DNA of 5,063 nt from Planctomycetota bacterium (GTDB lineage Bacteria; Planctomycetota; UBA8742; JACQVU01), in assembly GCA_016209585.1 (NCBI GenBank), contig JACQVU010000256.1, positions 1 to 5,063 on the forward strand, written 5' to 3'. This document shows positions 1-5,063 of this stretch, in pieces (within the stretch, counting starts at the first letter, position 1; each line of letters starts with the position of its first letter). Under the pieces are notes generated by a model, which was not told where the DNA came from, made no database searches, and saw only the letters and a program-made list of their open reading frames with translations. The position numbers and the translations under genes are program-made.

Positions 1-624
1 AAAACCCAGTCCGCGCTCCTCGAAGCCATGCAGGAGCGCCAGGTCACCGCCGGCCAGGTCACCTATCCGTTGCCGGCGCCCTTCGTCACCATCGCCACGC
101 AGAACCCCATCGAGCAGGAGGGCACCTACCCCCTGCCCGAAGCCCAACTCGACCGCTTCATGTTCTCCATCCACGTCGACTACCCCTCGCTGGAGGAAGA
201 GGAAGACGTGCTCGCAGCCGCCACGGTCCGGGCGCGCTCGCAGGTGGCGCAAGTGCTGTCGCGCCAGGACCTGCTCCGCTTCCAGGAGGTGGTGGATCGG
301 GTGATCGCGCCCCGTTTCGTTATTTCGTACGCCACGCGCCTCGTGCGCGCCACCCGGCCCGGCGACCCGGCCTCGCCCGACTTCGTCCGCCGCCTGGTCA
401 CCTGGGGGGCGGGGCCGCGCGCCGGCCAGTACCTCGTGCTGGGCGCCAAGGCCCTGGCCGCCATGGAAGGCCGGCCCAACGCCTCAACCCAGGACATCCG
501 CCGCGCGGCGCTGCCGGTGCTGCGCCATCGCCTCTCCACCAGCTTCCAGGCGCAGGCCGAGGAGATCGACGCCGCGCACGTCGTTCGCAAACTGGTCGCC
601 GAGGTGCCCGAACCTACGGCCTGA
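1..624 (+). CDS. MoxR-family AAA+ ATPase, 5'-truncated by the window edge
   Basis: The visible 207 residues are the C-terminal part of a MoxR-type AAA+ ATPase. The frame is open from base 1 (Lys-Thr-Gln-Ser...), so the ATG at 28 is internal and not the start. Walker A and Walker B lie upstream of the window; the sequence begins just after the usual Walker B segment. Seen here: the sensor 1 stretch ATQNPIEQEGTYPLPEAQLD (residues 32-51) with Asn35, an LDRF arginine-finger region (Arg52), and the sensor 2 segment GAGPRA with Arg140, followed by the C-terminal helical lid. These motifs are diagnostic of the family. MoxR proteins are cytosolic chaperone-like ATPases, usually paired with von Willebrand A or DUF58 proteins in metal insertion, complex maturation or stress and envelope functions. 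No such partner follows: the next gene is convergent. A partner could lie upstream. The stop is TGA at 622-624. Confidence 0.95.
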   Translation, partial: KTQSALLEAMQERQVTAGQVTYPLPAPFVTIATQNPIEQEGTYPLPEAQLDRFMFSIHVDYPSLEEEEDVLAAATVRARSQVAQVLSRQDLLRFQEVVDRVIAPRFVISYATRLVRATRPGDPASPDFVRRLVTWGAGPRAGQYLVLGAKALAAMEGRPNASTQDIRRAALPVLRHRLSTSFQAQAEEIDAAHVVRKLVAEVPEPTA

Positions 625-641
625 CGGGGGGGGCCGGGGGG
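625..641. other. Convergent spacer made of G runs
   Basis: Only 17 bases separate the stop codons of the MoxR gene and the convergent FAH-type gene. They consist of C, eight G, CC and six G. A five-base complement (CGGCC at 617-621 with GGCCG at 632-636) could form a short hairpin around the MoxR stop, but no T tract follows it on either strand, so I do not call a terminator. Confidence 0.6.
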
Positions 642-1547
642 CTACTTCTCCGCCACCACCCGGTTGCGCAGCGTGCCGAGAGATCCCACCGTGGTTTCGA
701 GGAGGTCGCCGGCGGCGAGCGGACCGACCCCTTCCGGCGTGCCCGTGAGAATGACGTCTCCCGGCTCCAGGGTCATGCACCTCGACATGGCGACCACGAC
801 GTCGGGGATGCGAAAAAGCATGTCGCGCGTGTTGCCACTCTGCCGTTCCGCCCCGTTGACCGCGCAGGCGACGGACAGGGCGTGGGGATCGCGGATGAAG
901 TCCCGCGGCACGAGGTATGGCCCCAGCGGACAGAAGGTGTCGAAAGACTTCGAGCGCAGCCAGGGGTGGCCGGCCTCCTTGTCGGCCTTCTGCATGCCGC
1001 GGGCGGTGACGTCGTTGGCGATGGTGTAGCCCGCCACGCAGGCCATGGCGGCGTCGGGCGTGACGTACTTGGCGCGCTTACCGATGACCAGCGCCAGTTC
1101 GGCCTCGTAGTGGACCGCGGAGTTGAGCCAGCGGGGGAGGACGACCTCCTTCTGGTGGGCGGTGATCGCCGAGGGCGCCTTGGCGAAGAAGAGCGGCTCC
1201 TCGGGCGGCTCGGCGTCCATCTCTCGCGCGTGGAGCGCGTAGTTCTTCGCCATGGCCAGAACCTTCGACGGACGCGCGACCGGCGGCAGAAACTCGATCT
1301 CTCCAGCGAGGCGCAGGTCGCGCGCCAGGTTGTGTTCCTCTATGAAGGCCAGCACCGGCGCGAGATGTTCGCGCGTGAAAAGCCCGGCGGCCAGCATCTC
1401 ACCGAGCGTGGCCACCCTGGGGCCTTCACCGCCGCGGGCGATCGCCTGCCAGGCGGCGTAGGCGCGGGCGAAGTCGAGGCGGACGTCGCGGGAAAGGAGG
1501 CCGAGGCCCTCGGCGCCGGAAGCGTCACGGAAGGCGAAGAACTGCAT
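642..1547 (-). CDS. Fumarylacetoacetate hydrolase superfamily protein, FAHD1-like
   Basis: A complete 301-residue FAH-fold enzyme, probably cytosolic. Residues 1-90 form the N-terminal domain found in many bacterial members; the catalytic domain starts near KVLAMAKNY (95-103). Metal ligands expected for the fold are present: Glu148 and Glu150 in HYEAELALVIGK, and Asp179 in NDVTARG. The His106-x-x-Glu109 pair in YALHAREM matches the lid dyad described for FAHD1, and KSFDTFCPLGP (200-210) and GTPEGVG (269-275) are family signatures. The insertion QKADKEAGHPW before KSF resembles FAHD1 more than FAH proper. Likely activity is cleavage of a C-C bond in an acylpyruvate or decarboxylation of a beta-keto acid such as oxaloacetate, with Mg2+ or Mn2+; the substrate cannot be read from sequence. 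I chose the ATG at 1547 because MQFFAFRD is the natural family start and has AGG six bases upstream. The frame also runs up to a TTG at 1607, but that extension only translates intergenic repeat sequence. The stop is TAG at 642-644. Confidence 0.93.
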   Translation of the reverse strand: MQFFAFRDASGAEGLGLLSRDVRLDFARAYAAWQAIARGGEGPRVATLGEMLAAGLFTREHLAPVLAFIEEHNLARDLRLAGEIEFLPPVARPSKVLAMAKNYALHAREMDAEPPEEPLFFAKAPSAITAHQKEVVLPRWLNSAVHYEAELALVIGKRAKYVTPDAAMACVAGYTIANDVTARGMQKADKEAGHPWLRSKSFDTFCPLGPYLVPRDFIRDPHALSVACAVNGAERQSGNTRDMLFRIPDVVVAMSRCMTLEPGDVILTGTPEGVGPLAAGDLLETTVGSLGTLRNRVVAEK

Positions 1548-1560
1548 GGGATACCTGGTG

Positions 1561-1619
1561 TGGAAAACCGGGGACGCGGCCGGGGGTCGGGGATCGGGGG
1601 TGGACAACCGGGGACGCGG
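1561..1619 (+). repeat. Two-copy 19-bp direct repeat, 40-bp period
   Basis: TGGAAAACCGGGGACGCGG at 1561-1579 recurs as TGGACAACCGGGGACGCGG at 1601-1619, 18 of 19 positions identical, starting 40 bases apart. The 21 bases between them are G-rich. The spacing is near four helical turns, so two binding sites on one face of the helix are conceivable, but a local slippage duplication fits equally well. No function is assigned. Confidence 0.8.
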
Positions 1620-1622
1620 GGG
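1570..1622 (+). other. G-run cluster with G-quadruplex-like potential
   Basis: Six plus-strand runs of G lie in 53 bases: 1570-1573, 1582-1586, 1589-1592, 1596-1600, 1610-1613 and 1618-1622. The three central runs are separated by loops of only two and three bases; the next loops are eight and nine bases, slightly beyond the usual seven-base limit. A quadruplex with one long loop is plausible. The G-rich strand is the template strand for the FAH-type gene, so that gene's leader RNA would be C-rich rather than G-rich. Confidence 0.5.
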
Positions 1623-1630
1623 CGCGCCCC
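1619..1630. repeat. 12-bp perfect palindrome GGGGCGCGCCCC
   Basis: GGGGCGCGCCCC reads the same on both strands and sits at the edge of the G-run cluster, overlapping its last run. It could be a dimeric-protein operator, but short GC palindromes are common in high-GC DNA and there is no second copy in the intergenic region. Confidence 0.4.
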
Positions 1631-1747
1631 ACGGAAAGAGTGTACCAAGCCCCGCCCGCGGAGAGCAGGGAATGCAAGCGCCGATCTCCTCCCGATCGTC
1701 GACCGGAATCTTGCCGCGGGATCACATGAGGTGGTAGATCAGGTCAA

Positions 1748-2152
1748 ATGGCTGATGAATTCCCAAAACGGCAGCGACGACTTGAAATGCGCTTGCCGAA
1801 GGCGGAGACCGTTCTGTCCGTCGTTGAGCAGTATTTCGCCGCGGTGTTGTTCGCGGGCCTTTCGTCGGTGGTGACGGTTCTTTTCGTGGCATTCATCGCC
1901 CGCGTTTTCACGGCCGAGTGGGGGTGGCCGAAGCGAATCGCGGGGGACGTCGCGGCGGCGGTTCGTGTGGGCAGCGAATCCTGGCACGTGCTCGTGATCG
2001 GCCTGTTGCCACTGTTCTATCGCTCGATCCGAGATCTGGTGGAGCGAACCGAAAAAGTGGGTCCGGTACAGGTGCGCGCGTCGGATCGACAGCAGAATCC
2101 AACAGCGACCGAGCCACGCTCCGCGGGGCCAACGACAGACCATAAGGCTTGA
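1748..2152 (+). CDS. Small two-helix membrane protein of unknown function
   Basis: A 134-residue protein I do not recognise. It has a basic N-terminus (KRQRRLEMRLPK, 7-18), a strong hydrophobic segment at about 30-54 (FAAVLFAGLSSVVTVLFVAF), a polar stretch at about 55-78 with WGWPKR, a second shorter hydrophobic segment at about 79-93 (WHVLVIGLLPLFY), then an amphipathic RSIRDLVERTEKVG region and a hydrophilic, probably disordered tail. By the positive-inside rule both ends should be cytoplasmic with a short external loop. The start is ATG with AGG four bases upstream (1741-1743); a stronger GAGGTGG lies at 1728-1734, rather far away. Third positions are G or C in about 70% of codons, which supports this frame over the equally long antisense frame, but well below neighbours at 87-93%. 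It is followed at once by a coupled gene. No enzymatic motif is visible. It may be an anchor for its partner; this is inference. Confidence 0.72.
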   Translation: MADEFPKRQRRLEMRLPKAETVLSVVEQYFAAVLFAGLSSVVTVLFVAFIARVFTAEWGWPKRIAGDVAAAVRVGSESWHVLVIGLLPLFYRSIRDLVERTEKVGPVQVRASDRQQNPTATEPRSAGPTTDHKA

Positions 2153-2154
2153 GG
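2151..2154 (+). promoter_or_regulatory. Shine-Dalgarno overlapping the upstream stop codon
   Basis: GAGG spans the last two bases of the preceding TGA stop (2150-2152) and lies six bases before the ATG at 2161. This spacing favours ATG 2161 over the in-frame TTG at 2149, which has no such site, and suggests that ribosomes ending the first gene re-initiate on the second. Confidence 0.65.
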
Positions 2155-2160
2155 CGCGGT

Positions 2161-2454
2161 ATGGGCACGACGACGCTTTTGGAGCGCGGATACCACATGG
2201 CTCCTTCTTTTACCGTGTACCGCACCGGAAAGATATGGTACCGCGTCGAATCGGAGCGTGCCACGGACGTCTACCTGGTGGATGAGGACGGTCTTGAACA
2301 GTACCGGTCGGGGCGGGCAAAGTTCGAGTACTACGTGGGACGTGCCCGGCGGTGTGCGCACGCGGAATCTGTTCGCCTTCCGCCTGGAACCTATCACCTG
2401 CTGATCATTAACGATGGAGAAGAGGACGCGCCGATCTGGTTCGAGGTGGGGTAG
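2161..2454 (+). CDS. Small beta-rich protein of unknown function, coupled to the membrane protein
   Basis: A 97-residue protein I cannot assign to a named family. It has no signal peptide or membrane segment and reads as alternating strands: FTVYRTGKIWYRVES (17-31), TDVYLVDEDGLEQYRSG (35-51), KFEYYVG (54-60), then SVRLPPGTYHLLIIND (70-85) and APIWFEV (90-96). The layout of a D-V-x-L-hydrophobic strand, a short helix with E-x-Y, a P-P-G-T-Y-x-L hairpin and a final N-D strand recalls small GOLD-like or pre-peptidase-like beta-sandwich domains that bind other proteins or ligands. That is resemblance of pattern, not a match. The ATG at 2161 is chosen for its GAGG site; an ATG at 2197 (residue 13) would still keep the whole sheet region. 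GC3 is about 70%, like its upstream partner and unlike the flanking genes. It is probably cytosolic and may act with the membrane protein. The stop is TAG at 2452-2454. Confidence 0.75.
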   Translation: MGTTTLLERGYHMAPSFTVYRTGKIWYRVESERATDVYLVDEDGLEQYRSGRAKFEYYVGRARRCAHAESVRLPPGTYHLLIINDGEEDAPIWFEVG

Positions 2455-2485
2455 CGGCCGCCGTTTTTCGCGGCGCGCCCTACCC
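2449..2485. terminator. Imperfect inverted repeat across convergent stop codons, possible bidirectional terminator
   Basis: GGGTAG at 2449-2454 is complementary to CTACCC at 2480-2485, and inside them CGCCG pairs with CGGCG around a loop that contains TTTTT. A four-by-four internal mismatch separates the two stems. Both stop codons lie in the outer stem. The hairpin covers the entire 25-bp gap between two convergent genes, where a shared terminator would be expected, but there is no downstream T tract on either strand, so it would not be a classical intrinsic terminator. Confidence 0.35.
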
Positions 2486-4966
2486 TTTCCCCGCCGAAAA
2501 CACGGCGGCCAGCGCCTCGGCCACGGTGCGCAGGGCGCCGGCGATCTTCTGGGCGGCGTCGGGGGTGGGAAGGGGCAGGCGAATGAACTGCTCCCCCGTT
2601 TTTTCGTCGCGTGACACGAGGCGCGCGGCTGAGGGCGCCACGCTGGCGCGCTGCCCCGTGTACGCTGGCGCCGCGATCGAGACGAGGGACTGAAAGAGCG
2701 ACGCGGCGGACGAAAGGACGCCCATCAGGGTATCCGCGGAGGCGGGCGCGGAAACCGGCGCGGTCGCGGCGACGATGGCCGCGGCCGGCGCCGGGGAGGT
2801 TTCCGGCATCGAGGCTCCGCCGGACGCGACGGCGGGCGCGGCGCCGATCGGTTCCTCGCCGGACTCGATCTCGTCTCCCCCGGTGGCGTCGAGCGCCACG
2901 GCTTCGGCGTCTCCCGCGGGCGCGGCGGGAATGGCGGCGGTGGTCTTCTCGACGGTTTCCATGAACTTCTGAAGGCGGCTGCCACCGAGCGCCACGTCGG
3001 GCGAACCGCCGTCGAGCGCGCCGACGAACATCGACGTTTTGAACCCCAGCACCGACAGAATGCCGTGTTCGATGCTGTTTTCAGCGATGAAGTTCGCCAC
3101 GCGCACGGACCGCCGCTGGCCGATGCGATGCACGCGGCCGACGCGTTGTTCGAGCACGGCGGGGTTCCAGGGGAGATCGACGTTGACGACGTTGGAGGCG
3201 AACTGCAGGTTCAGCCCGACGCCGCCGGCGTCGGTGGAGAGGAAGAGGCGGCAGTCGTCGTCGTCGCGGAAGCGGGCGATGAGGTCTCCGCGCTTGCTTC
3301 CTGGAACGCCGCCGTGGAAAAAGACGTGGCCCCAGCCCTTCTGGCCGGCGCGGTCCCGGATCAGTTCGTGAACGCGCAACCAGGAACTGAAGACCACAAC
3401 CTTGGCCCCCGGCTCCTCCAGCATCTCGCCGAGCACGGTGATCACTTCGTCGATCTTGTTCCCGTCGTTCGTCTCCGGGTCGATCAGGTAGGTGCTGTCG
3501 CACACCATGCGCATGGATTGCAGCGCGGCCATGAGGCGGCGGCGGTCTTCTTCGGAGAGGAAGTGGAAGCGTTGCCACTTGCGCACGATGCGCCCCACGA
3601 TCTCCGCGAATTCACCGTGAATGGCGCGCTGTTTCGGCGTGAGCGAAACGAAGTACTTCTTCTCCATCCGCTCGGGAAGTTGGGTGAGAATCTCCTTCTT
3701 CCGCCGCCGGATGAGCACCGGCTCCAGCGTGCGGCCGATGGCGTCGAGGTCGCGATAGCCCACCACCTTGCCGGCGCGTTGCAGGTTGTCTTCGAGCACC
3801 TGATGGCGTTCGAGGAACCGGAAGAGGGGGCCGAGCCGGTGGCGGTCGACGAACTCCACGATGGAATGAAGTTCTTCGAGCCGGTTCTCGAGCGGGGTTC
3901 CGGTGAGAACCACGGCGTACGGGGATTCCAGCCGCTTCACCACTCCCGCGGTGCGCGTCTTCCAGTTCTTGATGCGCTGCGCTTCGTCGAGGATCACGAG
4001 GTCGGGCGCCCAGCGGCGAATCTCCTCCTGGGCGCGATGGACGACGTCGTAGTTGACGATCTTGAAGAACGACGCCGCCTCGAACCCGACCTGGCGCGCG
4101 GCGTAGCCGCTGCCGACGATGAGCGCCTCTTCGCCGAGGAAGCGGGCGATCTCGCTCTTCCACTGGTGCTTGAGCGACGTGGGGCAGACGATCAGCACGC
4201 GTTCCACGCCGAACTCGCGGCGGAAGAGCGCGGCGGCGGCGATGGCCTGCACCGTTTTGCCGAGACCCATTTCGTCGGCGATCAGCGCGCGACCGGCGCG
4301 CACGGCGAACAGCACGCCTTGGCGCTGATACGGGGCCAGCGTGCCGCGAATCAGTTTGTCGAAGGCGGGATCGGCCGCGCCCCTGGGAAACGCCCTGTCG
4401 AGCACGCGGGCGCGATGCTCGCGATCCCGAGCGTCGGCCAGAAACTTCAGGCAGTCGTCGCCCACGTGCAGGTCGTGCCCGGCGCGGCGCGCGCCCTCGA
4501 TGAACTTCTCGAACCGGGCGGGCGCGCCGGGCCGCAGCACGCCGGCGTCGTCGAAGAAGCCGGCCGCGAGCGCGCGCACCACGGGCGGGCAGGATGCGCC
4601 GGCGCGAAAGACGATCTCCCGTTTCACGCCGTACCGCATGAACACTTCCGACGCCTCCGGCTGATGCTCCGCGGTCAGCGCCCGGCGAGTCTCAGCGCCG
4701 CGTTCGAGGCGGCCGAGCACGAACTCGACGTGCTTGCAGGCGCCGAGCGTGTTCACCGCGAAGTCGGGGCAGGTGCAGAAGTTCTCGCCCCGCGCGGCGC
4801 CCCGAATTCGCACCCGATAGGTGCGCCTCGTCTCGGGGTTGGTGACCTCGAATTCGGAGAAGACGGGGTGTTCTCCCAGGTTCTTCCACCGGAACGACTG
4901 TGCGCGGCCATACTCGCGCCGCAGGCGCTGCTGCCACTCGTCCACCGTCATGCCGGCCGGTTTCAA
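2480..4966 (-). CDS. SNF2-family ATPase/helicase with N-terminal SWIM zinc finger
   Basis: An 828-residue SNF2-type, ATP-driven DNA translocase, probably cytosolic. Order of parts, counting from the TTG at 4966: a SWIM zinc finger C-x-C-x10-C-x-H (Cys64, Cys66, Cys77, His79), likely for nucleic-acid or protein contact; a family-specific linker (about 90-205); helicase lobe 1 with Walker A DEMGLGKT (231-238, Lys237), motif Ia VCPTSLKHQW (260-269), Walker B DEAQ (327-330) and motif III TGTPLEN (355-361); lobe 2 with VVVFSSW (523-529), motif V STDAGGVGLNLQFA (577-590) and motif VI QRVGRVHRIGQ (607-617). All catalytic motifs look intact. An Ala/Pro-rich low-complexity linker (about 676-745) leads to a short C-terminal segment with GEQFIRLPLPTPDAAQKIAG (791-810). 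Such proteins remodel protein-DNA or RNA polymerase complexes, or act in repair; the exact role is unknown. The start is uncertain: TTG 4966 has GAGG only three bases upstream, ATG 4951 has no clear site, and the frame stays open to the window end. The gene may therefore be 5'-truncated. The stop is TAG at 2480-2482. Confidence 0.95.
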   Translation of the reverse strand: MKPAGMTVDEWQQRLRREYGRAQSFRWKNLGEHPVFSEFEVTNPETRRTYRVRIRGAARGENFCTCPDFAVNTLGACKHVEFVLGRLERGAETRRALTAEHQPEASEVFMRYGVKREIVFRAGASCPPVVRALAAGFFDDAGVLRPGAPARFEKFIEGARRAGHDLHVGDDCLKFLADARDREHRARVLDRAFPRGAADPAFDKLIRGTLAPYQRQGVLFAVRAGRALIADEMGLGKTVQAIAAAALFRREFGVERVLIVCPTSLKHQWKSEIARFLGEEALIVGSGYAARQVGFEAASFFKIVNYDVVHRAQEEIRRWAPDLVILDEAQRIKNWKTRTAGVVKRLESPYAVVLTGTPLENRLEELHSIVEFVDRHRLGPLFRFLERHQVLEDNLQRAGKVVGYRDLDAIGRTLEPVLIRRRKKEILTQLPERMEKKYFVSLTPKQRAIHGEFAEIVGRIVRKWQRFHFLSEEDRRRLMAALQSMRMVCDSTYLIDPETNDGNKIDEVITVLGEMLEEPGAKVVVFSSWLRVHELIRDRAGQKGWGHVFFHGGVPGSKRGDLIARFRDDDDCRLFLSTDAGGVGLNLQFASNVVNVDLPWNPAVLEQRVGRVHRIGQRRSVRVANFIAENSIEHGILSVLGFKTSMFVGALDGGSPDVALGGSRLQKFMETVEKTTAAIPAAPAGDAEAVALDATGGDEIESGEEPIGAAPAVASGGASMPETSPAPAAAIVAATAPVSAPASADTLMGVLSSAASLFQSLVSIAAPAYTGQRASVAPSAARLVSRDEKTGEQFIRLPLPTPDAAQKIAGALRTVAEALAAVFSAGKG

Positions 4967-5063
4967 CGTCCTCGACAGCGCCGCATGGGGCGGCTTTCCG
5001 CGGGGCTGGGCACGGCTCTTCCGGCGATGCCCGTTCGCGCTCGGCCTTGTGCCCGCCCGTTCA
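4967..5063 (-). other. Upstream open frame, possible N-terminal leader of the SNF2 gene
   Basis: Read on the minus strand in the SNF2 frame, this stretch has no stop codon and no ATG, GTG or TTG. It would encode about 32 residues rich in Arg, Lys, Pro, Ser and Ala (for example GHRRKSRAQPRGKPP), as in a basic disordered leader. Most codons end in G or C, in line with coding sequence, but chance open frames of this length are common in such GC-rich DNA. It is either the start of the SNF2 protein, beginning beyond the window, or its upstream region. No promoter is evident. Confidence 0.45.

Larger units (their letters stand above)
1548..1747. promoter_or_regulatory. Divergent intergenic region, promoters not resolved
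   Basis: This 200-bp gap separates the minus-strand FAH-type gene from the plus-strand small gene pair, so it should hold the promoters of both. I could not find a convincing sigma-70 pair on either strand. The FAH-proximal half (1561-1630) is very G-rich on the plus strand and repetitive; the other half (1631-1747) is ordinary mixed sequence. GATC occurs four times between 1683 and 1740, which may be chance. Confidence 0.55.

Noticed and set aside
608..640. Short CGGCC/GGCCG hairpin at the end of the MoxR gene as a terminator
   Set aside because: Five base pairs with a ten-base loop and followed by G rather than T; such pairing is common in this composition.
1548..1607. N-terminal extension of the FAH-type protein to TTG 1607
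   Set aside because: The extra 20 residues merely translate the G-rich repeat region, need a TTG start, and precede a natural MQFFAFRD start that has an AGG at good spacing.
1640..1690. TACACT on the minus strand near 1645-1650 as a -10 box for the FAH-type gene
   Set aside because: It matches four of six consensus bases, but the only TTG-type -35 candidate (TTGCAT) lies 27 bases upstream and the region at 17 bases has no match.
1711..1740. TTGCCG - 18 bases - TAGATC as a plus-strand promoter for the small gene pair
   Set aside because: Both boxes are weak, and the -10 would sit only seven bases before the ATG, leaving almost no leader and overlapping the ribosome site.
882..1874. Long plus-strand open frame of 330 codons antisense to the FAH-type gene
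   Set aside because: It lies over a clear FAH-fold gene on the other strand, its translation is Gly/Arg-rich with no recognisable motif, and long antisense frames are expected when third positions are over 85% G+C.
1739..2143. Minus-strand open frame of 134 codons opposite the small membrane protein gene
   Set aside because: Equal in length to the plus-strand gene, but its translation is rich in Arg, His and Trp without organised segments. The plus frame has two hydrophobic segments, good third-position bias and a coupled downstream gene.
3081..4163. Arg/Pro-rich open frames on both strands inside the SNF2 gene
   Set aside because: They overlap intact helicase motifs in the true frame and have the Arg/Pro/Ala-rich composition typical of out-of-frame reading of high-GC coding DNA.
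1..5063. Defence island, CRISPR array, insertion sequence, tRNA or prophage
   Set aside because: No repeat array, transposase, integrase, tRNA-like cloverleaf or restriction or nuclease partner was seen. The SNF2 ATPase alone is not evidence of a defence system, since no methylase or nuclease accompanies it in the window.

Overview
The window is a high-GC bacterial chromosomal segment. By hand count the first 480 bases are about 71% G+C, and the flanking genes use G or C at about 87-93% of sampled third codon positions. It carries five protein-coding genes and no RNA gene, CRISPR array, transposase or phage gene that I can see. The gene content (a MoxR ATPase, an FAHD1-like hydrolase, a SWIM-type SNF2 ATPase) suits a free-living high-GC Gram-negative lineage such as Myxococcota, Planctomycetota, Acidobacteriota or Gemmatimonadota. 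The sequence alone does not decide between these.

Layout: (1) 1-624, plus strand, the C-terminal two thirds of a MoxR-family AAA+ ATPase, cut by the window edge. (2) 642-1547, minus strand, a complete fumarylacetoacetate-hydrolase (FAH) superfamily enzyme most like FAHD1 acylpyruvases, convergent with MoxR across a 17-bp G-run spacer. (3) 1548-1747, a 200-bp divergent intergenic region holding a 19-bp direct repeat, six runs of four to five G (G-quadruplex-like) and a 12-bp palindrome. (4) 1748-2152 and 2161-2454, plus strand, two small unrecognised genes in a tight two-gene unit: a two-helix membrane protein, then a 97-residue beta-rich protein whose Shine-Dalgarno overlaps the upstream stop codon. 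(5) 2480-4966, minus strand, a large SNF2-family ATPase with an N-terminal SWIM zinc finger, convergent with the small pair across 25 bp. Its reading frame stays open to the window end, so its true start may lie outside.

The flanking genes look like unrelated housekeeping or maintenance functions with no shared pathway. The two small genes between them stand out: they are only about 61% G+C with about 70% GC3, they appear translationally coupled, and they match no family I can name with certainty. They are the best candidate here for something undescribed, but nothing visible shows what they do. I see no clear defence system, secretion system or mobile element.
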